Counted from the first letter of the stretch, positions 46,572-56,768 are shown. The stretch: 64,000 bases of DNA from Pedobacter jejuensis (GCF_003725795.1 NZ_RBEE01000042.1:186001-250000), one strand, 5' to 3'. The notes: generated from the letters alone by a model not told the origin. Numbers and translations are program-made.

Positions 46572-46978
46572 CTTTTTTTACTGATTTTATCTGATTTAGT
46601 TTTTTTATAAATTAACCGCAGTGACAGACTTGCTATAAAGATTTTATCTGCGTAAAAGCAGATATAAACACTTCAGTAGTTTAGGGCTATCCTTTTGATT
46701 AATTACGATACGAAATAACTACAGATTTATGAAGTTATAATGAAGTTGGGTACATCGAAGCTTTTAAAGTAATCCTTAAAGATTCTTTTGTGCTTTGAAA
46801 GATAGGAATAAGGTTTTTTTGGTAGATGTTACGGATAATACTGTATTCGAACAACTGAAAGTTGCTACAACGGGTATTGCTTTTTTGCTAATCCAATTTA
46901 TTTACAAATTACGAGGTGTAAATAAGGATTGTATGTATTCCCTTCCTAAATTTCAAATCGGAATACATAAATATGAGA
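46572..46978. other. intergenic region upstream of the efflux operon
   Basis: About 400 bp between the MFP start and the RhuM stop. It contains the palindrome described next. A 75-residue open frame on the plus strand starting at a TTG has no recognisable features and overlaps the RhuM gene end; I do not call it a gene. Confidence 0.6.
46645..46664 (-). promoter_or_regulatory. palindrome upstream of the efflux operon, candidate operator
   Basis: TATCTGC and GCAGATA flank a 6-nt spacer, about 75 bp before the MFP start codon. Position and symmetry fit a repressor site; there is no other evidence. Confidence 0.3.
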
Positions 46979-47977
46979 TCATAAATCTGTTTTCTTCAGC
47001 AGCTTGTCAAAATCTGAAATAATTTTTTGAGTTTTATTAAACTCATCATATTCTTTAATTGCTCTTTTATCTGCCTGAAGTTTAGAAATCATGCCCTTCC
47101 CTTGTAGAATTTTATACTCATTAAAGGTTAAAAACTTATTCACACTTTCTGCCAATTGTTCCATTGTAAAAGTGTTCTCTCTCTCAATCAAACCCTCAAT
47201 GTAATCAAAATATCCTGTTATAGTTCTTTCTAATTGGCTTATTTCCTTTTCCTGTAAATAATTTTTAGCGATCAAGACATCAGTTTTTATTATTCGCCCA
47301 TCCGGTGCATTTTTCCATGTGCTAAGACCCATATTATCTTTTGTTTTGTCTGCCAATTGGTATATAATTTCTGCCGCTGTTCTACCTGTTATAGCATAGT
47401 GAAATTTGTTTTGCACCATAGCATAAAAGTTCTTGGTTATTTCAGCATTTTTATCATAATTAATACTGCACTCTGCAAAAATATCTGTGACTTGTTGGTA
47501 TATTCTACGTTCGCTCGCTCTTATGGAACGAACTCTACGCAATAATTCCTTGAAATAATCTTTGCCAAACAGGGTTTGACCTTGTTTCAGTCGGTTATCA
47601 TCCAGCACGAAACCTTTAATGATAAACTCTTTTAGGGTTTGTGTAGCCCAAATTCTAAACTGGGTAGCTTTGCTACTGTTTACTCTGTAACCTACCGAAA
47701 TGATGGCGTCCAAGTTGTAAAATTTAGTATTTCGAGAAACTTCTCTATTACCCTCCCTTTGAACTTGTAAAATTTCTTTACAAGTTGCATCCTCTTGTAA
47801 TTCAGCACCTGCATAAATATTTTTAAGATGGGTTGTTATATTTTGAGTAGAAGTATCAAATAATTCAGCCAACGATTTTTGCGTAAGCCAAACGGTTTCA
47901 TCCTGCACAAAAACATCTACTCTAACTTCACCACTAGGATTATTGTAAATAATTATATTTTTCAATTCATCATTCAT
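46979..47977 (-). CDS. RhuM-family protein (virulence RhuM)
   Basis: A 332-residue member of the RhuM family, named from a Salmonella pathogenicity-island gene whose biochemical role remains unclear. Conserved family parts are VWLTQKSLAELFDTSTQNIT (an HTH-like segment), the YNLDAIISVGYRVNS box, and FRIWATQTLKEFIIKGFVLDDNRLK. The C-terminal half contains a Fic/DOC-like region with TGRTAAEIIYQLADKTKDNMG. Such genes often sit alone in mobile or variable regions. It is a single gene here, oriented against its neighbours, with no recognised partner. Confidence 0.9.
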   Translation of the reverse strand: MNDELKNIIIYNNPSGEVRVDVFVQDETVWLTQKSLAELFDTSTQNITTHLKNIYAGAELQEDATCKEILQVQREGNREVSRNTKFYNLDAIISVGYRVNSSKATQFRIWATQTLKEFIIKGFVLDDNRLKQGQTLFGKDYFKELLRRVRSIRASERRIYQQVTDIFAECSINYDKNAEITKNFYAMVQNKFHYAITGRTAAEIIYQLADKTKDNMGLSTWKNAPDGRIIKTDVLIAKNYLQEKEISQLERTITGYFDYIEGLIERENTFTMEQLAESVNKFLTFNEYKILQGKGMISKLQADKRAIKEYDEFNKTQKIISDFDKLLKKTDL

Positions 47978-48332
47978 AAATCGTCAATCTAAAATTTAGT
48001 AATGTCTTATGATATTTTTTAAAATGATATGATACTTTGCTATGTAATCTTTTGTACGCACACAAATACAGTATTACTTTCAATGGTCACCCTCTTGAAA
48101 ATTAAAGAAATACGACTAACCATATCCGGCATAATGTAGGCATATTAATTACTCAAATTCATTCATTTATTTACCAAGTAAAGATATGTTTTAAATTGTT
48201 TTTGGTTTACAATCATTTGGCAAAATATAAATTACTACTTTACAATTGGCAGCGTTAAAACTTTATAGTGCAATTAATTTTAGACTTAAATTTCAGTTTC
48301 AAAAACTTAAATTGCAGCTCAAACCTAAACGA
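47978..48332. other. intergenic region upstream of the gluconate genes
   Basis: About 355 bp between the divergent RhuM and gluconokinase genes. It must hold promoters for both, but I see no convincing promoter match, repeat or RNA gene. Confidence 0.5.
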
Positions 48333-49823
48333 ATGAAATACATTGCCGGCATAGACATTGGTACTGGAAGCACAAAAGCAGTGGCTTTAAATATGCTTTA
48401 CCAGCCTATTGCTTCCGCTCAGTTGTTCTACCCAACTGAAACACCAAAAGCGGGTTATAATGAACAAAACCCTGAACTTATCTGGCAGGCATTTATCAAT
48501 TGCATTAATGAACTTCAAACCAAATTAGGTTCGGCACCAGTTACTATTGGCTTAAGTTCGGCCATGCATAGCTTAATTTTAGTTGATGAAGATTGCACAC
48601 CGTTAGCACCAATGATAACCTGGGCTGATAATAGAAGTGCAGATATTGCCCGAAAACTAAGCGCAACCAAAACAGGTTTAGCCATTTACCAAGCTACAGG
48701 AACACCAATTCATGCCATGTCGCCACTTTGTAAAATAATTTGGCTTGCCGAGCATGAGCCTGGGCTGTTTGCTAAAACACATAAATTTATATCCATAAAA
48801 GAATATATCTGGTTTAAACTCTTTGGCGAATTTAAAGTAGATTTTTCCATAGCATCAGCCACCGGATTGTTTAACATCCATACCTTAAATTGGGATGAGC
48901 AAGCACTTCAACAAACAGGTTTAAATGCTGAAAGATTATCCACTCCCGTTCAAACCGACTTTAAAAATTCCAACTTACAATCAACCGCAAAGCTTATTTT
49001 TCCAAACCTCAATACCACCTTTGTAATTGGCGCTTCTGATGGCTGCCTGGCCAATTTAGGTAGCGAAGCAATAGAAAACGGAGTTGCTGCAATAACCATT
49101 GGCACAAGTGGCGCATTAAGACTAGCAAGTTCAAAACCAATTTTTAATCGAGTTGCAATGCCTTTTAGTTACATTTTAGATACCAATACCTTTATTTGTG
49201 GCGGACCAATAAATAATGGAGGTATTGCGATTCAATGGCTTTTAAAAAATGTTTTTGGCAAGAAAACGTTGAGTGATGAAGATTATGAAGTATTATTCGA
49301 TTCTATTGAAGGTATTGCTGCAGGAAGCAACGGACTAATTTTCCTGCCCTATTTAACTGGCGAACGAGCCCCGATTTGGAATAGTGAAGCCTGCGGAACT
49401 TTTTTTGGTTTAACATTACAACATGAACAAAGCCACATGGCTAAAGCAATTGTAGAAGGAATTTGTTATGCCTTAAACGATGTAATGAAAACAGTAGAAG
49501 ATGCTGCAAATCCAATTAAGCAAATTAACGTTAGTGGCGGTTTTGTACATTCAAAAACCTGGATGCAAATACTGGCCGATGTGACCGGAAAAAAATTAGT
49601 ATTAATTTCCGAAGAAGATGCATCAGCAGTTGGTGCCGCTTATTTAGCTGCAAAAGCGACTGGCTTAACCGAATCTTATCCAACAAATGGATCGGAAAAT
49701 CAACAGATTATATCGCCAGATTATTCAAATCATTTAAAGTATCAAAGAAATTTTCTCATATTTAAAGAACTGTATGCAAATCTACATCTAACCATGCATC
49801 ATCTTCATCACCTAAATAAATAA
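48333..49823 (+). CDS. gntK: gluconokinase, FGGY family
   Basis: A 496-residue FGGY sugar kinase. It starts YIAGIDIGTGSTKAVALN, the phosphate-1 motif, and has MITWADNRSADIA, ITIGTSGALR (phosphate 2) and the C-terminal INVSGGFVHSKTWMQILADV. Pairing with a GntP permease makes gluconate the likely substrate, phosphorylated to 6-phosphogluconate. I chose the ATG at 48333; the TTG at 48246 would add 29 basic residues that precede the conserved first strand. It ends one base before the permease start. Confidence 0.9.
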   Translation: MKYIAGIDIGTGSTKAVALNMLYQPIASAQLFYPTETPKAGYNEQNPELIWQAFINCINELQTKLGSAPVTIGLSSAMHSLILVDEDCTPLAPMITWADNRSADIARKLSATKTGLAIYQATGTPIHAMSPLCKIIWLAEHEPGLFAKTHKFISIKEYIWFKLFGEFKVDFSIASATGLFNIHTLNWDEQALQQTGLNAERLSTPVQTDFKNSNLQSTAKLIFPNLNTTFVIGASDGCLANLGSEAIENGVAAITIGTSGALRLASSKPIFNRVAMPFSYILDTNTFICGGPINNGGIAIQWLLKNVFGKKTLSDEDYEVLFDSIEGIAAGSNGLIFLPYLTGERAPIWNSEACGTFFGLTLQHEQSHMAKAIVEGICYALNDVMKTVEDAANPIKQINVSGGFVHSKTWMQILADVTGKKLVLISEEDASAVGAAYLAAKATGLTESYPTNGSENQQIISPDYSNHLKYQRNFLIFKELYANLHLTMHHLHHLNK

Positions 49824-49824
49824 T

Positions 49825-51114
49825 ATGTCGTTACTTATTGTACTTGCCGGAATTGTGTTGCTTTTTATACTAATCATTAAAAAGTTAAACCCGATGATTG
49901 CATTGCTTTTTGTAGCTATTTTAACCGGATTATTTTTGGGTATGCCGGCTGCAAAAGTTATGGGTTCGGTAAGTAATGGCATAGGTAGTACACTCGGCAG
50001 TATGGTAATGGTTCTTGCTTTGGGTGCCATGATGGGTAAACTTATTGAAGATAGCGATTCTGCCAAAAAAATTGTATTTATTTTAATTAAATTATTCGGG
50101 CAGAAAAACATACAATGGGCCGTTTTATTAACAGGCTTACTGGTTGGTATTCCGCTATTTTACAACGCAGGATTTGTGGTTTTAATTCCGTTAGTATTTG
50201 CTATTGCCTCTGCAACAGGTTTATCAAAATTGTATATTGGCATCCCGATGGCGGCAGCGCTTTCTGTAACCCACGGATTTTTACCTCCGCATCCGGGTCC
50301 GGTAGCGTTGGCGGCAATATTTCATGCAGATTTAGGCAAAACCTTAATTTTTGGTCTAGGCTTAAGCATCCCGATTGCAATTATTGCTGGCATTTATTTC
50401 CCAAGGCTAATTATTAAAAATGAAAATGCCGGGTCATCTAAAACCTTTGTATTAACTGAAGATGAAAATCTTCCATCGGGATTAAAAAGTTTTAGCACTG
50501 CATTATTGCCTGTTTTGCTAATCGTTGCAGGAACTTTGGGCGTTACATTTACCAATCCTTACTTTTCTAAACCAGTTTTCGTTTTCCTGGCCGACCCAAC
50601 TGCTGCCCTGCTCATCGCAGTGCTAATTACGGTTTTTGTTCAGGAGGTTAGCATGTCCAAAGCCATGGAATCTTGTGTAGAAGGCGTAAAAAGTATCGCA
50701 ATGATTATATTAATTATTGCTGCTGGTGGTGCTTTTAAACAAATTTTAGTTGATAGTGGCGTAGGAGAAACGGTAAAAACGCTCACCGCAAACCTTAATC
50801 TCTCCCCTTTATTTTTAGCATGGCTCATCACAGCTTCGCTTCGCGTAACATTGGGCTCAGCTACAGTTGCTGCACTAACCGCATCGGGCATTGTTTTACC
50901 GCTTATTGGAACAGGAGCTTCTCCCGAATTAATGGTTTTGGCCGTAGGTGCAGGCAGTTTGATGTTCTCTCATGTAAACGATACAGGTTTTTGGATGTTT
51001 AAAGAATACTTTAACCTTACCTTAAAAGAAACCTTTAAAACCTGGACTATGATGGAAAGCATCGTCTCTATAGCAGGCTTACTAGGTGTGTTGCTTATTA
51101 ATCACTTTGTGTAA
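49825..51114 (+). CDS. gluconate permease, GntP family
   Basis: A 429-residue proton symporter with about 12 hydrophobic helices. Family landmarks are LGSMVMVLALGAMMGKLIEDS, HGFLPPHPGPVALAAIF and LRVTLGSATVAALTASGIV. It would bring gluconate or a related sugar acid into the cell for the kinase one base upstream. Its stop codon abuts the stop of the converging response-regulator gene with no spacer. Confidence 0.94.
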   Translation: MSLLIVLAGIVLLFILIIKKLNPMIALLFVAILTGLFLGMPAAKVMGSVSNGIGSTLGSMVMVLALGAMMGKLIEDSDSAKKIVFILIKLFGQKNIQWAVLLTGLLVGIPLFYNAGFVVLIPLVFAIASATGLSKLYIGIPMAAALSVTHGFLPPHPGPVALAAIFHADLGKTLIFGLGLSIPIAIIAGIYFPRLIIKNENAGSSKTFVLTEDENLPSGLKSFSTALLPVLLIVAGTLGVTFTNPYFSKPVFVFLADPTAALLIAVLITVFVQEVSMSKAMESCVEGVKSIAMIILIIAAGGAFKQILVDSGVGETVKTLTANLNLSPLFLAWLITASLRVTLGSATVAALTASGIVLPLIGTGASPELMVLAVGAGSLMFSHVNDTGFWMFKEYFNLTLKETFKTWTMMESIVSIAGLLGVLLINHFV

Positions 51115-51534
51115 CTACACGTTTTGATTTGGTACAGCTTCTTTAAAAAATGGTGCCACTTCTGCAATATTTCTTAGGCGATCGATGTGGCGTGTCTTAA
51201 GTGGTTTACTCAAAAAATCTACAACCATATCATACTGTTCTGCTTTTTGTTTATCGGCTTCATTTACAGAAGATGTAACCATAACGGTTAGAATATTATC
51301 TTTAAATTGGTAGTTTTTAATCTCATCAAGCAAATCCCAACCATTCATTACCGGCATATTGATATCTAGCAAAAGCAGAAACTGCATACTCTTACCTACC
51401 TCAATAATATGGGATAAGGCCGATTTTGCATTATCAAAATATGCACAAGCACAATTGGTTTCATCTTCCAATTTTGCCTCATGTATCATCAGTATCAGGC
51501 TATCATCATCAATAACCAATATTTTTCTGTCCAT
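51115..51534 (-). CDS. single-domain response regulator
   Basis: A 139-residue receiver domain with no output domain. The acidic pocket is Asp9-Asp11, the phosphoacceptor Asp57 (LLLDINMPVMNG), with Thr87 and Lys110 as the conserved switch residues. It starts 4 bp downstream of the PAS-array protein and is surely co-transcribed. Its output must be protein-protein, for example in a phosphorelay with the GAF histidine kinase. Confidence 0.95.
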   Translation of the reverse strand: MDRKILVIDDDSLILMIHEAKLEDETNCACAYFDNAKSALSHIIEVGKSMQFLLLLDINMPVMNGWDLLDEIKNYQFKDNILTVMVTSSVNEADKQKAEQYDMVVDFLSKPLKTRHIDRLRNIAEVAPFFKEAVPNQNV

Positions 51535-51537
51535 TAA

Positions 51538-54500
51538 TTAAATTTTAGAAGCATCAGATTTGATGGTTATATCTCTTATGATATCATCAAGTTCTTTTGC
51601 CGAACTCTCAATGTGCTTAACAATCTCGTTTTCAGATAGTTTTTTCTGATTTGCAGAGCTGCTTAGCATATCTGTTAAGGCTAATATTCTTGCTAAAGGT
51701 GCCCGTACAATGTGCGATTGTATCCATGCAATTTCCTTCAACTTTTCATTCTGCGCTTCTACAGTATTAATATAATGCAGTCGCTCGGTAATATCATTGG
51801 CAACAACCAGCTTTGCCTTTCGCCCGTTAAATACAATCGGATTGGTTTTAATATCAACATTTATCAACCTTGAATCTTTTGTAAGGTGTTGAAATGTACC
51901 CCTGAAAACATTTCTGTGCTTCGAATTATCCATTATTCTTTTTTCCAAAGCAGCCAATTCTGTTTCTGGTCTAATGTCGCGGATACTCATTTTTAAAAAC
52001 TCATTTCGTGTAAAGCCATAATTTTCAACCGCAGCCCGGTTTACATCAAGAAACTTTAAGGTTTCAAAATCGTAAACCCACATGGGTAGCGGACTAACAT
52101 GAAACAGTTCTTGATAACGTTTTTGCGATTCGGCCAATGCCTTATTGGCTTGTGCGAAATCGATTTCGGCTATCTTCCGAACACTAATATCTTGAATACT
52201 TCCATAAGCCCTTACACATTTGTTATTTACAATTTCCGTTTGCCCAATGGTTCTAATCCACTTTAATTTTCCATTTAAAGTTTCTACCTGTATTTCTTCA
52301 TCCCAATTTTCTAAACTTTCTAAACAAACAGTATCGCTTAAGCCGTTTCTTGCCTTATCATTTGCCGCACCAAAAAAGCGGGATATTACCTTTGCATCAG
52401 GTTTAAAACCATCGGGTGCCTCTATAATTTCACAGGCCACTTTAGAGCAATATACATTTCCCGCCCTCGGATCGATTTCCCAACTTCCAATAAGGGCGAG
52501 ACTGTTTGATTTGTAAAGAAGGACTTCTAGATTTTTTCGCTCGGTGATATCCTTTCCTACCGCGAAAATTGAACCTTCTTCAACAACTGAAGTAGCCGTC
52601 CACGATAGCCAAATTGTTTTACCAGCTTTGGTAATGTATCTGTTTTCAAAATGAGAAATTTCATTATTAATCGCAATTTTTACGGCCTCTATTGTTTTCT
52701 TCCTATCATCTGGATGTATAAAATGAGTTGCAGGCTCACTCAGCAATTCATTATCCGAATAACCCAGAAGTTCGCATGCAGCAAGATTTATCTTTCTGAA
52801 AAAACCTTTATAATTAAACACCGCAATAATATCTGGTGCGAAATTAAAAATTTGGTCCAGTTCGTTCTCCAACTGTTTCCGCCTGATTTCCGCACCTAAA
52901 AATTTTCCTAATTCTTCTCCAATTATAGCTTGTGCTGAAGATTGGGCTTTTATATCACCTATCAAAATCAATACACCGATAAAGGCTCCACTATGCACCA
53001 ATGGAAGCCCGATGGCATTATTAGCGCCAATATGCAAAGCCGCAAAACTTCGGGAGAAATCAGCAGGATCTTCTAAATTATCGAGGATTTGCATGTCCAT
53101 CATTTCCCAAACACTACCTTCTAAGCTCTTTCCCTTAGGTATTTTCTTGATATCTTTTGTTTCTTCGTGAAACTGGATTCCTTCCTTAAGCTCAGTTTTT
53201 TTAGCAAAAAGTTTCAAACTCCTTTTGTAAGTATCAGGCAACCAAATTTCGGATATATCAAAACATGTGCTTTTATTTATTGTGGCCAAAACCACCGCAA
53301 GTATATCGCCCAAAGTGCCAGGACTATTAAATGATGCTGCAATATCATTAAATAGCTTCTTACGTATTTCGTCGGTTTTTATTTTGGTTACATCGCGTTG
53401 AATAGAAATTGAGCGATCAAAAACACCCTTTTCATTGGCAACCGGTGTGATGGAAAAATTATTCCAAAACTCTTCGCCATTTTTTTTATAGTTGATTAAG
53501 TTTGCTTCGCAAGAGTAACCATTATTTAGATTGTAAATAACCCTATCAAGTTCTTGCTGGTCGGTTTTTGGTCCTTCTAAAATTTTTGCCGATTTACCTA
53601 CAACATCCTCCGGCAAATAACCTGTCATTAAGGTAAAAGCATTATTTACATAAATAATTTTAGGAATCTGCACTTCCCCAAACTCTACCTGCGTTACCAC
53701 CACAGAATCTGTAGTATTCAGCACAACAGATTCTAAAAGTTGCAGCCGCTGCTCTTCCTTCCTTTTTGTGGTGATGTCATGCATCGCACCCACCATCCTT
53801 AAGGCTTTACCAAATTCATCTCTAATGATAAAACCTTTATCAAGTACAATTGCATATTGACCGTCGTTTTTCAAAAATCGATATTCGCTACTCCAGGCTG
53901 TTTCTTTGGTATCAACGGCAGCATTTATGGCATTAGCCACCCGTGACACATCTTGTGGATGAATTTTATTCATCCATGATTTCATATCTGAATTAAGTTC
54001 TTGCTCTGTATAACCGAATAGTAATCTAAAATTTTCGGCCCAAATTAAGGTGCCACTTGCAATATCCCAATCCCAAATTGCATCGCTTGTGGCCATTGCT
54101 GCATATCTATATCGCTCATTACTAATTTCTGCCTTAATTTTATCAAGTGTGCGTTCGGTTATATCTCTAGAGTTTGCTACGAGTCCTCTTATATCAGGGT
54201 CGTTTAATTTATTACTGATTATTGTTTCCACCCACATCCAATTGCCTGCAGCGTTTTTAAATCTGTATGGTTTAAGGAGTATTTTTTCGATATGCGACGC
54301 TTTCGTAAGCTGCGCAGCAATCAGTGGCACATCATCTGGGTGGATAAAATCAAAGGCATTGGTATTTTTAAAGTCTTCTGGCCTTAATCCTAAAATCCCT
54401 TCCGATGTTGGACTTACATATAAATAATTTCCACCCGCGTCAATCACAGCAATCATATCCAAACCTTCCATTACTAAGGCATCCAAAACTTTAGTATTGC

Positions 54501-54909
54501 CAAAGCGATTATTGGTTGCCGAAATTGGAAGATCATTCATGCCAATTTTATGCAAGAAATATCGGTTTCCATCTTCATCAACATCAATTAAATGGCAAGT
54601 AAGATGATGATTTTCAATTGTTTTTGCATTCAAAGATGCATTTTCAGTTGCTGAATAAAAATTTTCTTTTAGGTTGATGAAAAAATTTTCTACCCCAGCC
54701 AAACGATTGTTGTAAATGGCATTTAATTCCGTAATGGTTAAATCCGCTAAGCTTTTTTCGGTAAGATCAAAAAAAGAAAGCCATGCTCGGTTTGCTGCAA
54801 CAAACTTAAAGTTTGTTGCAGAAACACCTACCACTACAGAAGGCATTTCTATGGCATTTAACAATTGGAGATAACCAGTTTGAGAGATCATAACTTCTTT
54901 TTCACTCAT
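51538..54909 (-). CDS. PAS/GAF multi-sensor protein with a DHp-like end but no HATPase domain
   Basis: An 1123-residue soluble protein. By repeated FxxINPAxxxxxGY-like and DITERK-type ends I count about seven PAS domains, at roughly 14-125, 145-258, 270-385, 390-510, 690-800, 800-920 and 930-1045. A GAF-like domain lies at about 515-690. The fourth PAS resembles a LOV domain but lacks the photoactive Cys. The C-terminus has an H-box-like WIQSHIVRAPLARILAL and one more helix, then stops (IKSDASKI) where an HATPase would begin. No membrane segment is seen. It probably senses cytoplasmic signals and feeds the adjacent regulator, relying on another kinase. Confidence 0.9.
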   Translation of the reverse strand: MSEKEVMISQTGYLQLLNAIEMPSVVVGVSATNFKFVAANRAWLSFFDLTEKSLADLTITELNAIYNNRLAGVENFFINLKENFYSATENASLNAKTIENHHLTCHLIDVDEDGNRYFLHKIGMNDLPISATNNRFGNTKVLDALVMEGLDMIAVIDAGGNYLYVSPTSEGILGLRPEDFKNTNAFDFIHPDDVPLIAAQLTKASHIEKILLKPYRFKNAAGNWMWVETIISNKLNDPDIRGLVANSRDITERTLDKIKAEISNERYRYAAMATSDAIWDWDIASGTLIWAENFRLLFGYTEQELNSDMKSWMNKIHPQDVSRVANAINAAVDTKETAWSSEYRFLKNDGQYAIVLDKGFIIRDEFGKALRMVGAMHDITTKRKEEQRLQLLESVVLNTTDSVVVTQVEFGEVQIPKIIYVNNAFTLMTGYLPEDVVGKSAKILEGPKTDQQELDRVIYNLNNGYSCEANLINYKKNGEEFWNNFSITPVANEKGVFDRSISIQRDVTKIKTDEIRKKLFNDIAASFNSPGTLGDILAVVLATINKSTCFDISEIWLPDTYKRSLKLFAKKTELKEGIQFHEETKDIKKIPKGKSLEGSVWEMMDMQILDNLEDPADFSRSFAALHIGANNAIGLPLVHSGAFIGVLILIGDIKAQSSAQAIIGEELGKFLGAEIRRKQLENELDQIFNFAPDIIAVFNYKGFFRKINLAACELLGYSDNELLSEPATHFIHPDDRKKTIEAVKIAINNEISHFENRYITKAGKTIWLSWTATSVVEEGSIFAVGKDITERKNLEVLLYKSNSLALIGSWEIDPRAGNVYCSKVACEIIEAPDGFKPDAKVISRFFGAANDKARNGLSDTVCLESLENWDEEIQVETLNGKLKWIRTIGQTEIVNNKCVRAYGSIQDISVRKIAEIDFAQANKALAESQKRYQELFHVSPLPMWVYDFETLKFLDVNRAAVENYGFTRNEFLKMSIRDIRPETELAALEKRIMDNSKHRNVFRGTFQHLTKDSRLINVDIKTNPIVFNGRKAKLVVANDITERLHYINTVEAQNEKLKEIAWIQSHIVRAPLARILALTDMLSSSANQKKLSENEIVKHIESSAKELDDIIRDITIKSDASKI

Positions 54910-55242
54910 CTATGTTTACAATCTTTTCAGCTCCCATTAGCGGCATTTTATAGCTTTAAAAATTCAATGTATGAAATTAGATTGAATACAAAGCTTATCC
55001 AAATCGTCATCTGCCCAAATTCCACCCATCTTTTGTTAATTGATCTATTTTATGACCTACTAAATAGGATGAAATATGATTTTAAATTAGCAGGAGGGCG
55101 GTTTTTATCTCTTGAATTATTAAACGAACAAAATGAATATTTATATTATTCCTTCTATTCATTTTCACCATTTATAGCCCTTGGCGCAATAAATACGCAT
55201 GTCCTGTTGTAAAACATTATAACGCTATATATTGGCGGTAAA
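54910..55242. other. intergenic region between the PAS protein and the GAF kinase genes
   Basis: About 330 bp. An open frame on the plus strand (from ATG 54968, 81 residues) overlaps nothing but has no recognisable family and no coding-like pattern; I leave it uncalled. No repeat or RNA gene is visible. Confidence 0.5.
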
Positions 55243-56445
55243 TTAAGATAAAGGTATGGTAATTTCGAAATTTGTTCCCCAACCCTCTTGTGATGTTATT
55301 TCCATTGTACCATTAAGGCTTTTAACATTTTCAGTAACCATTGGCAAACCTAAACCATAACCTCGTTCACCAGATGTCCCATCGCTCGATTCCAACTGCC
55401 CATTCAAAATCTTATCTACTGATTCTTGACTCAATCCATTTCCATTATCAGAAACATCAATTTTTAAGGTTTTTTCTTTATCAACCACACTTAAATCGAG
55501 TTTTACCGTTACCGTGCCATAATCAGAACTAAATTTTATCGCATTAGAAATTAAGTTCCCGGCGATTGTTAACAGCTTATATTTAGAAAAATTAACGTTA
55601 TGATTTGCAGCACCTACAATTACCTTGAAGAAGATATTTTTTGCCTTCGCCTGTGGTGTATATAATTTATCCAATCTATCTTTAAAAGTAATCACATTAA
55701 AATCATCACTTTTCAATACCTTCTCCTCGTTTAGTATTTCTTCGGTGAGGGTTAAAACACCTTTGGTACTGTTTTCAATCATCTTCATGTAATCCAACAC
55801 ATCCGAAATTTGATTTTGCACATCACGCTTCCGAATGATATCAATAATGCCGGTTACGCCAGATAATGGACCACGAATATCATGAGCCGCCTTACGCTGG
55901 CTCTTTTTAGATTCATCAAGCTCATTTTTTAAATTTTGAGTGATCTTTAGATTTATCAATTTATCTACAACTTCTTTGGCCAGCAGCTTTAGCAATTCTA
56001 TCTTATCTGGAGTTAAGGTTTTAGCCGTTTCATCCATCACACACAAGGCACCAATATTATAACCACCCGGTGTTTTTAAAGGAACGCCAAAATAATGGCG
56101 CAAATTTAGCGGACTGCCTACGTAGAAAAAATCCTTCGAGCGCTCATCTATAGATAAATCGCTGATTTCTAAATGTTCATCACCTGCTATGGTATATTGG
56201 CAAATAGATTCCTCACGCGGCATTTGATCTATATCTAAACCATAATTAGAAACAGACCACTGCGTAAAAGAATCAATAAGATTTACTAAAGAAATATGAC
56301 TGCCAGAAATTTTTGCTGCAAGCGCTGTTAAATTCTCAAAGTTGCTTTGTAAATCAGTGTAATCTGGGTCGAAATCTGCGAGCACTTTTAAACGCTCAAC
56401 TTCATTTGCTGGTATCGGACGGGAGTTTTCGCTGCTTAATGCCAT
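55243..56445 (-). CDS. GAF-domain sensor histidine kinase
   Basis: A 400-residue cytosolic kinase. The N-terminal GAF domain (about 20-165) includes FGVPLKTPGGYNIGALCVMD. The H-box AAHDIRGPLSGVTGI has the phosphoacceptor His188. The ATPase domain carries N (NLISNAIKFSS), G1 (DNGNGLS) and G2 (GYGLGLPMV) boxes. It lies upstream of the PAS-array and regulator genes on the same strand, so it can supply the ATPase activity that the PAS-array protein lacks. Confidence 0.94.
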   Translation of the reverse strand: MALSSENSRPIPANEVERLKVLADFDPDYTDLQSNFENLTALAAKISGSHISLVNLIDSFTQWSVSNYGLDIDQMPREESICQYTIAGDEHLEISDLSIDERSKDFFYVGSPLNLRHYFGVPLKTPGGYNIGALCVMDETAKTLTPDKIELLKLLAKEVVDKLINLKITQNLKNELDESKKSQRKAAHDIRGPLSGVTGIIDIIRKRDVQNQISDVLDYMKMIENSTKGVLTLTEEILNEEKVLKSDDFNVITFKDRLDKLYTPQAKAKNIFFKVIVGAANHNVNFSKYKLLTIAGNLISNAIKFSSDYGTVTVKLDLSVVDKEKTLKIDVSDNGNGLSQESVDKILNGQLESSDGTSGERGYGLGLPMVTENVKSLNGTMEITSQEGWGTNFEITIPLS

Positions 56446-56768
56446 TAGTTTTATTTTAATTCCGAGCGCAGCACAAAGTATGATTTTTGAAGCTTATTCT
56501 AAAATATATTTTATATAAAGGTTCTTAATTGGTGATTATAATAAGTTAAATATTTGGTGCTGAGGGAGGTTTGCTACTTCCTGCTCAGAAGATAAATAAT
56601 TTGTACAAAGACTACCATTTGCTTAAAATAGAGTTGAATATCATCATGATGGTTAATGTCCAAAATATTAATGGTAATGCTATCAATGACTTAGCAATAA
56701 GTTAAAATATTGATGTAACGGTTGTGCTAAATTATCGTCATAACTATATCTCAATCACTATTTACATC
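56446..56768. other. intergenic region upstream of the GAF kinase
   Basis: About 320 bp, AT-rich, between divergently oriented genes. A weak hairpin (CTGAG...CTCAG, 56562-56590) is present. No gene, tRNA or repeat is recognised. Confidence 0.5.

Noticed and set aside
46795..47022. 75-residue plus-strand frame upstream of RhuM
   Set aside because: TTG start, overlap with the RhuM 3' end, and no recognisable family.
53400..53800. A LOV photoreceptor in the fourth PAS domain of the large sensor
   Set aside because: The position of the flavin-binding Cys (NCRFLQ in LOV proteins) is AKILEGP here, so photochemistry is unlikely.
54968..55212. 81-residue plus-strand frame between the PAS and GAF kinase genes
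   Set aside because: No family features, opposite to the flanking co-directional genes, and likely to be the chance opening of AT-rich intergenic DNA.
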